This document shows, in pieces, positions 1 through 7,144 of a DNA stretch of 20,465 nt. Origin of the DNA: CAITSH01 sp964385505 (GTDB taxonomy: Bacteria; Pseudomonadota; Gammaproteobacteria; Burkholderiales; SG8-39); NCBI GenBank assembly GCA_964385505.1, contig CAYLPI010000063.1:1-20465 (forward strand), read 5' to 3'. A program made the position numbers and the translations under genes. The notes below the pieces were generated by a model that was not told the origin of the DNA, did no database searches, and saw only the letters and a list, made by a program, of their open reading frames with translations. The first letter of the stretch is position 1, and every line of letters begins with the position of its first letter.

Positions 1-609
1 TTTGCACAGTCCGGGGGCCAGGACCGCGCACTAATCGATGCCGCCGCGCGCGGCGACACCGCCACCCTGCGGGCGCTCATCGCTCAGGGTGCCAGCATCG
101 GGGCGCGTGACAGCGGCGCCCGCACCGCCTTGCTCGCCGCCACCCAGGGCAACCACGTCGAGGCGGCGCGCCTGCTCATCGCCGCCGGTGCCGATGTCAA
201 CGCCAAGGACGCGATCGAGGACAGCCCCTACCTGCTTGCCGGCGCGCGCGGCCATCTGGAAATCCTGCGCATGACCCTTGCCGCCGGTGCCGACCTCAAA
301 AGCACCAACCGCTACGGCGGCACCGCGCTCATACCGGCCTGCCATTACGGCCATCTCGAAACAGTGCGCGAACTGCTCAAAACAGGCATCGACGTCAATC
401 ACGTCAACAAACTCGGCTGGACCGGTCTGCTCGAGGCCATCATCCTTGGCGAGGGCGGCCGCGCGCACACCGAGATCGTCAGACTGCTGCTGGCGCACGG
501 CGCGAGTCCCGGGCTTGCCGACCGCGACGGCGTGACGCCGCTTGCCCACGCCGGGCGGCGCGGCCAGCGCGACATCGCCGCGCTGCTGCGCGCCGCGGGG
601 GCGCGCTAA
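1..609 (+). CDS. Ankyrin-repeat protein, 5' end outside window
   Basis: The frame is open from base 1 to the TAA at 607-609, giving about 202 residues, so the true start lies upstream. The first visible residues (FAQSGGQ) look like the end of a signal peptide followed by a mature N-terminus, which would make this a periplasmic or secreted protein. At least five consecutive ankyrin-like units of about 33 residues follow, with landmarks such as ALLAATQGNHVEAARLLI, AAGADVNAKD, GHLETVRELL, WTGLLEAI and DGVTPLAHAG. Ankyrin repeats mediate protein binding and no catalytic domain is visible. Bacterial ankyrin proteins of this size often pair with catalase or act as inhibitors, but nothing here shows a partner. 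An internal ATG at 130 would cut the first repeat and is not a likely start. Confidence 0.85.
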   Translation, partial: FAQSGGQDRALIDAAARGDTATLRALIAQGASIGARDSGARTALLAATQGNHVEAARLLIAAGADVNAKDAIEDSPYLLAGARGHLEILRMTLAAGADLKSTNRYGGTALIPACHYGHLETVRELLKTGIDVNHVNKLGWTGLLEAIILGEGGRAHTEIVRLLLAHGASPGLADRDGVTPLAHAGRRGQRDIAALLRAAGAR

Positions 610-654
610 ACGCATGACGTACTGACAGGCCGTCGCGTTTGCTCGCGCGTGGTC

Positions 655-694
655 ATGGGTGACGATGGGTGGAGATGGGTAGACATAGGTCGGC
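655..694 (+). repeat. Four 10-bp direct repeats upstream of the phosphoesterase gene
   Basis: Four consecutive decamers read atgggtgacg, atgggtggag, atgggtagac and ataggtcggc. The spacing is exactly one helical turn and they lie 41 bp before the downstream ATG. They could be iterated regulator sites on one DNA face or a chance low-complexity run; nothing else identifies a binding protein. Confidence 0.5.
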
Positions 695-734
695 ACGGTG
701 GCGCGGCCAGCGCGCATCGGCCAAAATAGCGGCC

Positions 735-1463
735 ATGCGCATCCGCATCCTCTCCGACCTGCACCTGGAAGAACGCCTCTTCGAGCCGCCCGCGGTCCCC
801 GCCGACGTGGTGGTGCTGGCCGGTGACATCGCCAACGGCACCGCCGGCATCGAATGGGCGCAGCGGCACTTCAATGTCCCGGTGCTGTACGTCGCCGGCA
901 ACCATGAATACTACGAAGGCGAGTTCGGCGCGGTGCAGCGCGCCCTGGCTGCGGCCCGCGGCAAGGTAAGGACGCTCGACTGCACCGAGGCGCACATCGC
1001 CGGAACACGCTTTCTCGGTTGTGCACTGTGGACCGACTTCACGCTGGCAGCCGAGGGCGAACGCGCGGCGGTCATCGAACAAAGCCGCAAATTCAATCCG
1101 GACTATCGCCTGATCCGCTCTGGCGAACGGGCGTTTTCGCCCGAGGACGGCATCGCGCTTTGCATCGCGCACAAGGCATGGCTGCGACAAAAGCTCGCCG
1201 AGACCTTTGACGGCGACACCGTCGTCATCACCCATTTCGCACCACATCGCGGCTCCATCGCGCCCGCGTTCCGCGGGCATGCGGCTAATCCGGGCTTCAT
1301 CGTTCCCATGGACGAACTGATGGGACGTGCGTGCCTGTGGATACACGGCCATACCCACACCGCGTTCGACTACACGGTCGATGGCACACGCATTGTCTGC
1401 AACCCCAGGGGCTACGCCCATGAGCGGACCGGCTTTAACCCGGCGCTCGTGCTGGACTTGTAG
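735..1463 (+). CDS. Calcineurin-like metallophosphoesterase
   Basis: A 242-residue protein with the full metallophosphoesterase signature: D8-x-H10 (SDLHLE), G30-D31, G55-N56-H57-E58, a later HF in VVITHFAPH, and IHGHTHT near the C-terminus. These residues normally bind a two-metal centre that hydrolyses phosphomono- or diesters; the substrate cannot be told from sequence. No signal peptide or membrane segment is present, so it should be cytoplasmic. An upstream in-frame ATG at 669 would add 22 arginine-rich residues. I chose 735 because family members begin directly with the first beta strand (MRIRILSD). A weak -10-like CAAAAT (722-727) lies 7 nt before this ATG, which would suit a leaderless or near-leaderless transcript. 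The gene converges on puuE. Confidence 0.88.
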   Translation: MRIRILSDLHLEERLFEPPAVPADVVVLAGDIANGTAGIEWAQRHFNVPVLYVAGNHEYYEGEFGAVQRALAAARGKVRTLDCTEAHIAGTRFLGCALWTDFTLAAEGERAAVIEQSRKFNPDYRLIRSGERAFSPEDGIALCIAHKAWLRQKLAETFDGDTVVITHFAPHRGSIAPAFRGHAANPGFIVPMDELMGRACLWIHGHTHTAFDYTVDGTRIVCNPRGYAHERTGFNPALVLDL

Positions 1464-1473
1464 CCGTTATATC

Positions 1474-1506
1474 GCTGGAAAGCCGCGCCGGTCGGGCTTT
1501 TCCAGC
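1474..1506. terminator. Terminator-like hairpin between convergent genes
   Basis: The arm gctggaaagcc (1474-1484) pairs with ggcttttccagc (1495-1506) with one bulge. It sits between the stop of the phosphoesterase gene (1463) and the stop of puuE (1519), where a bidirectional terminator is expected. The T-run is inside the arm rather than after it, so strength is uncertain. Confidence 0.5.
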
Positions 1507-1518
1507 CGATTTGCCATC

Positions 1519-2445
1519 TCACGCAGGCGCCGGAAAGTGCTTTTTCCAGTGTTCGGCGATGTCGATGCGCCGGCACACCCAGACCTTGTCGTGGGTCTGG
1601 ATGTGGTCTAGAAATTTCTGCAGGCCGCGGATGCGTCCGGGCTTGCCGAGGATGCGACAGTGCATGCCCACCGACATCATTTTCGGGCTGGTCTCGCCCT
1701 CGGCATAGAGCACGTCGAAGCTGTCGCGCAGGTAGGTAAAGAAATGGTCGGCGGTGTTAAAGCCCTGCGGCGCGGCAAAGCGCATGTCGTTGGCGTCCAG
1801 CGTATAGGGCACGATGAGGCGCTGCTCGACGCTGCCGTCGGTTTTTTCCACCGGCATCCAGAACGGCAGGTCGTCACCGTAATAGTCGGAATCGTAGGCG
1901 TAGCCGCCGTGGTCGGCGACGAGGCGGCGCGTGTTGGGGCTGTCGCGCCCGGTGTACCAGCCCTGCGGCCACCTGCCGCCCGACATCTTGCGGATGATTT
2001 CGGTGGCGCGCTGCAGGTGCTTGCGCTCGTTGCCCTCGTCCATGTCCTGGTAATGAATCCAGCGCAGGCCGTGACTGGCGATTTCATGCCCCAGCTCGAT
2101 GAAACGCGCCGTCAAATCCGGATTACGCTCCAGCGCCATGGCCACGCCGAACACCGTCAGCGGCAGGGCGCGTTTTTCAAACTCGGCCAAGAGGCGCCAG
2201 ACGCCGACGCGCGAACCGTACTCGTACATCGAGTCCATGCTCATGTGCCGCGCGGCAAAGGACTGCGCGCCGATGATCTCGGACAAGAATGTTTCAGAGC
2301 CCTTGTCGCCATGCAGCACGTTGTTCTCGCTGCCCTCTTCGTAATTGAGCACGAATTGCACGGCAATGCGCGCTGCGCCCGGCCATTGCGGGTGCGGCGG
2401 ATTGCGACCGTAGCCGATGAGGTCGCGCGGGTAGGCCGGGGTCAT
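1519..2445 (-). CDS. puuE: Allantoinase PuuE (polysaccharide-deacetylase fold)
   Basis: A 308-residue protein beginning MTPAYPRDLIGYGRNPPHPQ. It carries family landmarks in order: QFVLNYEEGSE, the repeated-looking SMYEYGSRVGVWRLL, ELGHEIASHGLRWIHYQ, GWYTGRDSPNTRRL, DSDYYGDDLPFW and MMSVGMHCRILGKPGR. This is the urate-cluster allantoinase, which opens (S)-allantoin to allantoate. It is unrelated in fold to the amidohydrolase-type AllB and is described in Pseudomonas as working without a metal cofactor. The longer open frame to 2679 runs through a dispersed repeat, so I took the ATG at 2445, which gives the usual family length. Its position in the same strand block as the AllC-type gene supports the call. 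The ribosome-binding site is weak. Confidence 0.9.
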   Translation of the reverse strand: MTPAYPRDLIGYGRNPPHPQWPGAARIAVQFVLNYEEGSENNVLHGDKGSETFLSEIIGAQSFAARHMSMDSMYEYGSRVGVWRLLAEFEKRALPLTVFGVAMALERNPDLTARFIELGHEIASHGLRWIHYQDMDEGNERKHLQRATEIIRKMSGGRWPQGWYTGRDSPNTRRLVADHGGYAYDSDYYGDDLPFWMPVEKTDGSVEQRLIVPYTLDANDMRFAAPQGFNTADHFFTYLRDSFDVLYAEGETSPKMMSVGMHCRILGKPGRIRGLQKFLDHIQTHDKVWVCRRIDIAEHWKKHFPAPA

Positions 2446-2463
2446 TGGTCGCTTTCGCCAGTA

Positions 2464-2573
2464 CCCCTCACCCCAACCCTCTCCCCGCAAGCGGGGCGCG
2501 CGAGTACGAGTGGTGCCCGGCCTGCGCCCTCGCCCCGGCGAAGCTCGGAAGAGGGCCAGAGGCGAGACGAGGG
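2464..2573. repeat. Dispersed palindromic repeat, copy A
   Basis: It begins ccctcaccccaaccctctcc (from 2465) and ends in a G-rich complementary stretch, gaagagggccagaggcg (2548-2564) plus acgaggg. It fills most of the 208-bp gap between puuE and the M20 gene. Two related copies lie at 9157-9272 and 15473-15510. It resembles REP/MITE-like intergenic elements and may act as a transcript-end structure. Right-arm matching is imperfect. Confidence 0.65.
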
Positions 2574-2653
2574 TTTCGGACAGCCTGCTGTCCGCTCGTC
2601 GAGCGACATCGTGCTGCAGCGGGATGCGCGCACTGCAAGTGAGGGGAAGGTCG

Positions 2654-3934
2654 TCATGCTTGCTCTCCCAGCAGATCAAGAAAGGTCAGCGCGACTATTT
2701 CAGTGGCCTTGAACAAATCGTCGAGTTTGAGATTTTCATCAGCGCGGTGACCGTTGGCCTCGGTCAGCGTGCGTGGGCCGGCGCCGTAGAGCACCGTCGG
2801 CACGCCCACAGCGCTGTAGTGGCGGGCGTCGGTATAAATGGGTACACCATGCGGCTTGATGTCCTCGCCGAGGATCTCATAGGCATTAGCCCTGATGGCA
2901 TCGACAAGTTTCTTCTGCCCCGGCATCGGCACAAAGGGATGGGCGAGCAGGATGCGCCTGACCTCGCAGCGTATGCCCAGCCACTTCACCGCCGATTCCT
3001 TGATCTGCGCAATCAGCTCGCGCTCGACGTCCTCGGCGTTTTCGTCGGGGATGATGCGCCGGTCGATGCGGAACTTGACGTTGTCGGGCACGACGTTGGT
3101 GTTGATGCCCCCTTGTATGAGGCCGATGACCAGCGTCGGACTGTCGATGCCCTCGACCTTGGACTTCATCGCCCTGTAACCGCGGCGCAGACCGTAAAGG
3201 TCGGCCTGGATGCCGGTGGCCGCCTCCATTGCATCGTCGCCGGTGTCGGGCCGCGCGGCATGCGCCGATTTGCCGATGACTTCGACCTCAAGGTGCAGCG
3301 CGCCGTTGTGCGCGGTGGTGATGCCGTAAGAGAAACCGGCCGAAATGGCGTAGTCGGGCTTGGATATGCCCTGATTGAGCAGCCAGGCCGGGCCGATGGC
3401 ACCGCCCACTTCCTCGTCGTAGGTGAAGTGCAGTTCCACCGAGCCCCTGAGTTTGGCACCACTCGCCTTGAGCGCGGCGAGGGCAAAGGCGTAGGTGGCG
3501 AAATCGGATTTGGAAACCGCCACGCCGCGGCCGAACATCACGCCATCGCGAATCTCCGCGCCATAGGGATCGGTGCTCCAGCCCAGGCCCGGCGCCACCA
3601 CATCGCCGTGGGCGTTGCAGGCGATGGTCGGGCCGTCCTTGCTGAAGCGCTCACGCACCACCAGGTTGGTGCACGAGAGCATGCCGTTGGCTTTTACCAG
3701 CGCATCGGGCACCACGTGCTTTTCGACCTTGAAGCCCAGGTCCTCGAGCAGCACCGCCGCGCGCCCGGCATGCGGGCCACAATCACCTGGCGGGTTGTCA
3801 GAGGGCACCTTGACCAGTTCGGCGAGGAACAGCGTTTCTTCTTTTTGCCGCGCCGCCAGCAGTTCGCGGATTTTCTTGCGTGCTTCGGTGCTCGTGTTCG
3901 TGTTCGTTTTCGTTTTCGTGTTCACGTCAACCAT
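2654..3934 (-). CDS. M20-family hydrolase (ArgE/DapE-like) in the urate locus, atypical metal site
   Basis: A 426-residue M20/ArgE-DapE-type protein. It has the first metal motif (H109-G-D111), the catalytic pair E174-E175 (YDEEVGG), the dimerisation-domain His (KSAHAARPDTG, H225) and a late His (ANGHRADEN, H396). Two positions usually used as metal ligands differ. The bridging Asp of the RGxxDxK motif is Val140 (GRGVAVSKSD), and the usual EPT/EPS is replaced by SAGFS near residue 200. The substrate is unknown. Its place directly after the AllC-like gene (TGA, one base, ATG) suggests translational coupling and a role in breaking down an allantoin-derived or related N-acyl/N-carbamoyl compound; that is inference. 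The start at 3934 was chosen over 3997 because of this coupling. The N-terminus carries a hexanucleotide repeat. Confidence 0.8.
   Translation of the reverse strand: MVDVNTKTKTNTNTSTEARKKIRELLAARQKEETLFLAELVKVPSDNPPGDCGPHAGRAAVLLEDLGFKVEKHVVPDALVKANGMLSCTNLVVRERFSKDGPTIACNAHGDVVAPGLGWSTDPYGAEIRDGVMFGRGVAVSKSDFATYAFALAALKASGAKLRGSVELHFTYDEEVGGAIGPAWLLNQGISKPDYAISAGFSYGITTAHNGALHLEVEVIGKSAHAARPDTGDDAMEAATGIQADLYGLRRGYRAMKSKVEGIDSPTLVIGLIQGGINTNVVPDNVKFRIDRRIIPDENAEDVERELIAQIKESAVKWLGIRCEVRRILLAHPFVPMPGQKKLVDAIRANAYEILGEDIKPHGVPIYTDARHYSAVGVPTVLYGAGPRTLTEANGHRADENLKLDDLFKATEIVALTFLDLLGEQA
3887..3922 (-). repeat. In-frame hexanucleotide tandem repeat at the M20 N-terminus
   Basis: Six 6-nt units of the form aacacg/aaaacg/agcacc encode alternating N/K/S and T (residues 5-16). 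The unit is a multiple of three, so gain or loss of copies keeps the frame and changes only the length of a likely disordered N-terminal tail. Confidence 0.8.
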
Positions 3935-3935
3935 A

Positions 3936-5171
3936 TCAGGCCGGCCTCTTGAAATTTTCGATAAAACGCAGCAGCACGCGTGCCCCGACATCGACATCGG
4001 CCAGCGTCACGCGCTCGGCCGGATTGTGGCTGATGCCTTTTTCGCAGCGCACGAACAACATCACGATGGGCGCAATCGCGGCAACGGCCATGCCATCGTG
4101 CCCGGCACCCGAGGGCAGACGGTACGGCGGCAGGCCCTCGGCGGCAATCGCCGCGTCCATCTGCGCCATCATCCAGGAAGCGCTCGCCGCCACCGGGTTG
4201 TCCTGCAAGACCTCCATCTGCACGCCAAGGCCGCGGGCCGTGCAAAGGCGCGTGACTTCGGCGGCAATGGCAGCCACCGCCCGCTCGCGCAAGGCATCGC
4301 GCGGCGCCCGCACATCCAGCGTGAAGCGCGCCTCGCCGGGGATGACGTTGATGGCCCCGGGCAGCGCCTCGATGCGACCGACCGTGGCGACAAGGAGGGG
4401 GTCGCCGCGGCCGATGCGCTCGACCGCCAGCACACATTCGGCCGCAGCCGTCAGCGCGTCCTGGCGCAGGCGCATCGGCACGGTACCGGCATGGCCGGCA
4501 AAGCCCTTCACGCTAAAACGCCGGCGCGAAAACCCGTTGATCGCGGTCACCGTGCCCAACGCCAGGCCCTCGGCCTCGAGCACCGGTCCCTGCTCGATAT
4601 GCAGTTCGGCGTAGGCGAGGATTTCCTCGCTGCTGCGCGCCGCCGTGCCAATCGCATCGGCGTCAAATCCGGCGTTGTCGAGCGCCTCGCGCATGCTCAT
4701 GCCGCTGCGGTCCCTGGTCTCGAGCGCCGCCGGGTCGAAGGTGCCGGCAATCGCACGACTGCCCAGCAGCGTCGCGCCAAAGCGCACGCCCTCCTCGTCT
4801 GAAAAGCCGACCACCTCGATGGCGAAGGGCAGGCGCCGCGCCGCCGCATTGAGCACACGCACGCACTCGATGGCGCTGATCACGCCCAGCGGCCCGTCGT
4901 ACTTGCCGGCATCGCGCACGGTGTCCAGGTGCGAACCGAGCATCAGGCAGGGCAGCCCCGGCGCGTCGCCCTCGTAGCGGCCGACGACGTTGCCGATGGC
5001 ATCGATGCGCGCCTGCATGCCCGCCTCGCGCATCCAGCGCAGCACCATCTGGCTCGCAGCGGCCTGCTCCCTGGACAGGAATATGCGCGTCAGCGCGGTG
5101 GTCTGCTCGCTACACAGCGCGAGCTCCTCGCAATGGTCCCAGATCAGTTGTGCCGAAGGTTTCGTGCTCAT
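3936..5171 (-). CDS. allC: Allantoate amidohydrolase (AllC/HyuC-type M20 family)
   Basis: A 411-residue Zn/Mn-dependent amidase of the allantoate amidohydrolase / N-carbamoyl-L-amino-acid hydrolase family, at the usual length. Metal and catalytic landmarks are complete: GSH81-L-D83, D92 (KYDGPLGV), D125-E126-E127 (SDEEGVRFG), H191 (ELHIEQGP), the GHAGT segment at the dimer domain, SGAGHD (H358) and H382 (GISHNP). In a locus with allantoinase, uraD and uraH, allantoate is the most likely substrate, giving ureidoglycine (then ureidoglycolate), CO2 and ammonia. Sequence alone cannot fully exclude an L-carbamoylase or beta-ureidopropionase activity. It is the first gene after gntR on this strand and its stop lies one base before the next ATG. 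Confidence 0.85.
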   Translation of the reverse strand: MSTKPSAQLIWDHCEELALCSEQTTALTRIFLSREQAAASQMVLRWMREAGMQARIDAIGNVVGRYEGDAPGLPCLMLGSHLDTVRDAGKYDGPLGVISAIECVRVLNAAARRLPFAIEVVGFSDEEGVRFGATLLGSRAIAGTFDPAALETRDRSGMSMREALDNAGFDADAIGTAARSSEEILAYAELHIEQGPVLEAEGLALGTVTAINGFSRRRFSVKGFAGHAGTVPMRLRQDALTAAAECVLAVERIGRGDPLLVATVGRIEALPGAINVIPGEARFTLDVRAPRDALRERAVAAIAAEVTRLCTARGLGVQMEVLQDNPVAASASWMMAQMDAAIAAEGLPPYRLPSGAGHDGMAVAAIAPIVMLFVRCEKGISHNPAERVTLADVDVGARVLLRFIENFKRPA

Positions 5172-5202
5172 GTCGCGTCCGTCTGCAATGTTGCAATTGT
5201 CC

Positions 5203-5952
5203 TCATTTTTCCGCCAGCGCGGCGCGCAGATCCACCGTCGGTTGTTCTTCTTCGCGCAAATTGAGCCCGCGCTCGATGTGGTCGAGGTGATGCGCCATCA
5301 GGCGCAGTGCGCCCTCGGCATCGCGGCCCTCTATCTTCGCCAGCAACTCGGCGTGCTCGTCGGCGGAGCACGAGGCCGGCAGTGTCGATCCGTACAGCAC
5401 GATGATAAGCGAGGTGCGCGACACCAGTTCGCGCAGCAATTCGGCCAGCACGCTGTTGCCCGACATGTCGGCGATAAGCAGATGAAATTCACCCGATAGC
5501 CGCGTGCCGGCGCCGCTGTCCCCGGCGGCGAGCGCGGTGCGCTCCTTTTCGATGTGCTCGCGCAGGCGTGCGATCTGCGCCGCGGATGCGACCTGGGTAA
5601 AGCGCCAGGCAAGAGCGCGCTCGATCACCCGCCTCGCCTCGAAGATCTCGCGCGCCTCGCGCACGCCCGGACGCGCGACGCAGGCGCCGCGGCCGCTGGC
5701 CATGGTCACCAGTTTTGCCCGGGCAAGCTGAAACAAGGCTTGGCGCACCTTGGTGCGCGACACGCCGAATACTTCTCCGAGACTCTCTTCAACCAGGCGC
5801 GTGCCCGGCGGCAGGCGATGCTCGGTGATGGCGGCGCCGAGGCGTTCGGCAATAGTCTCTGTGGTCGCCGGCTTGGTCGCTACTTTTCGCGCGCGGCGGC
5901 CGGCGCGAAGACGTTCGATGCGCCGGCGTTCAACAGGGGGAGTATCAGTCAT
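5203..5952 (-). CDS. GntR-family regulator, FCD (FadR-type) subfamily
   Basis: A 249-residue protein. Residues about 30-95 form the winged helix-turn-helix (LPPGTRLVEESLGEVFGVSRTKVRQAL), and residues about 102-230 the all-helical FCD effector domain with metal-ligand histidines H157 (FHLLI), H200 (DEHAELL) and H222. FCD domains usually bind small carboxylates. Here the plausible ligand is an intermediate of urate/allantoin breakdown (inference). I took the ATG at 5952 rather than the one at 6015, because an AAAGG sits 9 nt upstream on the minus strand and a promoter (TTGCGC-17-TACAAT) ends just before it. The gene diverges from uraD and lies directly against a dyad operator candidate, the classical layout of a local autoregulator. 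The N-terminal 30 residues are Arg-rich. Confidence 0.9.
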   Translation of the reverse strand: MTDTPPVERRRIERLRAGRRARKVATKPATTETIAERLGAAITEHRLPPGTRLVEESLGEVFGVSRTKVRQALFQLARAKLVTMASGRGACVARPGVREAREIFEARRVIERALAWRFTQVASAAQIARLREHIEKERTALAAGDSGAGTRLSGEFHLLIADMSGNSVLAELLRELVSRTSLIIVLYGSTLPASCSADEHAELLAKIEGRDAEGALRLMAHHLDHIERGLNLREEEQPTVDLRAALAEK

Positions 5953-5980
5953 GTATACAAGCCTTTGCAAAATTGTACAC
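5953..5980. promoter_or_regulatory. Operator candidate for the GntR/FCD regulator
   Basis: Arms GTATACAA (5953-5960) and TTGTACAC (5973-5980) are inverted repeats matching at 7 of 8 positions with a 12-bp spacer that contains TTTGCAAA. The two GTAYAC centres are 21 bp apart, two helical turns. TGTATACA-like half-sites are typical of FadR-type regulators. The left arm abuts the gntR start codon and the right arm overlaps its -10 box, as expected for autorepression (inference). Confidence 0.6.
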
Positions 5981-6000
5981 AGTCTAAATCGCCGGCGCAA
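5972..6000 (-). promoter_or_regulatory. Promoter candidate for gntR
   Basis: On the minus strand a TTGCGC -35-like box (5995-6000) and a TACAAT -10-like box (5972-5977) are separated by 17 bp. The predicted transcript start lies about 13 nt before the gntR ATG. The -10 overlaps the right operator arm. Confidence 0.5.
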
Positions 6001-6001
6001 A

Positions 6002-6021
6002 GAATAAATGATCATTTATTC
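6002..6021. promoter_or_regulatory. Perfect 20-bp palindrome in the divergent promoter region
   Basis: gaataaatgatcatttattc is a complete palindrome with no mismatch, AT-rich in a GC-rich neighbourhood, centred at 6011/6012. There is no following T-run and no gene end here, so a terminator is unlikely. A dimeric regulator site serving gntR, uraD or both is the natural reading. Confidence 0.6.
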
Positions 6022-6087
6022 AAGCAATTGCATAAAATCAGCAGCAATCATCCTGAAATCATGGACTTTTGCCAAGCATGCTGAAAC

Positions 6088-6116
6088 TTGACTGCATACA
6101 ATCCTGCGTTTATCGT
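6088..6116 (+). promoter_or_regulatory. Promoter candidate for the uraD operon
   Basis: TTGACT (6088-6093) and TATCGT (6111-6116) are separated by 17 bp. Transcription would begin near 6123 and leave about 30 nt before the uraD ATG at 6154. This argues against using the upstream in-frame TTG at 6088 as a start. Confidence 0.45.
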
Positions 6117-6153
6117 CAGCCATCCCCGCCGTGCCGCCAAGCCCCACCTGCCC

Positions 6154-6687
6154 ATGCCCGCCGCCCCGTCGCCCACTGCCCTGTCGCTGGCAACGCTCAA
6201 CACCATGCGCCGCGACGACTTCATCGCGCGCCTCGGCGGGGTGTTCGAGCACTCGCCCTGGGTGGCCGCGCAAAGCGCCGACGCGCGCCCCTTCGGCAGC
6301 CTCGCGGCGTTGCACGCGGGCATGGTGCTGGCGGTCAAGCAGGCGAGCCGCGACCAGCAACTGGGCCTGCTGTGCGCCCACCCCGAACTGGCCGGCAAGG
6401 AGGCACTGGCGGGCACGCTCACCAGTGATTCGACCAGCGAACAGCGCGGGGCCGGCCTGATCAACCTCGACGCCGCCGAAAAGGCGCGCATTACCGCGCT
6501 CAACGCCGGCTATCGCGCCAAGCACGGCTTTCCATTCATCATCGCGGTGCGCAACTACACCCGCGCGCAGGTTTTCAGCGAGTTCCAGCGCCGGCTGGAG
6601 CAGGACAACGAAACCGAAATCACCGCGTGCCTGGAACAAGTCTTCACCATCACGCGTTTACGGCTTGAAGCCATGATCGCGGCTTGA
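6154..6687 (+). CDS. uraD: OHCU decarboxylase (UraD)
   Basis: A 177-residue protein of the 2-oxo-4-hydroxy-4-carboxy-5-ureidoimidazoline decarboxylase family, which turns OHCU into (S)-allantoin as the last step of urate ring opening. Landmarks are CAHPELAGK with catalytic His76, STSEQRGAGL with Glu96, and FPFIIAVR with Arg133. Family proteins are about 165-180 residues, which fits a start at 6154. An upstream TTG at 6088 would add 22 residues but coincides with a -35 box. No clear ribosome-binding site precedes 6154. It is the first gene of the plus-strand operon, 32 bp before uraH, whose product makes its substrate. Confidence 0.92.
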   Translation: MPAAPSPTALSLATLNTMRRDDFIARLGGVFEHSPWVAAQSADARPFGSLAALHAGMVLAVKQASRDQQLGLLCAHPELAGKEALAGTLTSDSTSEQRGAGLINLDAAEKARITALNAGYRAKHGFPFIIAVRNYTRAQVFSEFQRRLEQDNETEITACLEQVFTITRLRLEAMIAA

Positions 6688-6719
6688 ACAGCACGGACCG
6701 TACCGACAAGGACTGCAAC

Positions 6720-7073
6720 ATGGGCCGCCTCTCCACACACGTACTCGACACCGCCGCCGGCCGTCCGGCCTCCGGCATGCGCATCGATTTTTCGGTGATT
6801 GATGGCGAACGCTGGTGCCTGATCAAGACCATCCGCACCAATGCCGACGGGCGCACCGACGCACCCCTGCTCGAGCCCGCAGAAATGGCGGCGGGCCAGT
6901 ACAAAATCGAGTTCCATGTCGCCGATTATTTTCGCACCCAGGCCGTCGTGCTGCCCCAGCCCCCCTTTCTGGACATCGTACCGCTGCGCTTTGGCATCGC
7001 CGACACGGCCGCGCACTACCATGTTCCGCTCCTCTGCTCGCCGTGGAGTTACTCGACCTACCGCGGCAGCTGA
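6720..7073 (+). CDS. uraH: 5-Hydroxyisourate hydrolase (UraH)
   Basis: A 117-residue transthyretin-related protein that hydrolyses 5-hydroxyisourate to OHCU. All the enzyme signatures are present: N-terminal STHVLD with H7, TNADGR with R45, AHYHVPLL with H99/H101, and the diagnostic C-terminal YRGS. It lacks an N-terminal signal, so it should be cytoplasmic. The ATG at 6720 gives the canonical MGRLSTHVLD start. It lies between uraD and the TTT receptor gene and is very probably cotranscribed with both. A second, diverged copy lies at 8191-8550. Confidence 0.95.
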   Translation: MGRLSTHVLDTAAGRPASGMRIDFSVIDGERWCLIKTIRTNADGRTDAPLLEPAEMAAGQYKIEFHVADYFRTQAVVLPQPPFLDIVPLRFGIADTAAHYHVPLLCSPWSYSTYRGS

Positions 7074-7144
7074 ACCAGACATAAAAAGAGCAGTGCAAAG
7101 GAGCTTGTGTCGTTTGCAGTACAAAGTCCAAAGGGAGTACCACC

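Noticed and set aside
2446..2679. N-terminal extension of puuE to 2679
   Set aside because: The added 78 codons read through dispersed repeat copy A and resemble no protein; the allantoinase starts at MTPAYPRDL.
2510..3952. Long plus-strand open frame of 480 codons
   Set aside because: It is antisense to the M20 gene, which has a complete family signature; its translation is His/Arg/Val-rich with no motifs. High GC content makes such antisense frames common here.
6088..6153. Extended uraD start at TTG 6088
   Set aside because: The TTG is part of a good -35 box, and the extra 22 residues do not match the family; ATG 6154 gives the usual length.
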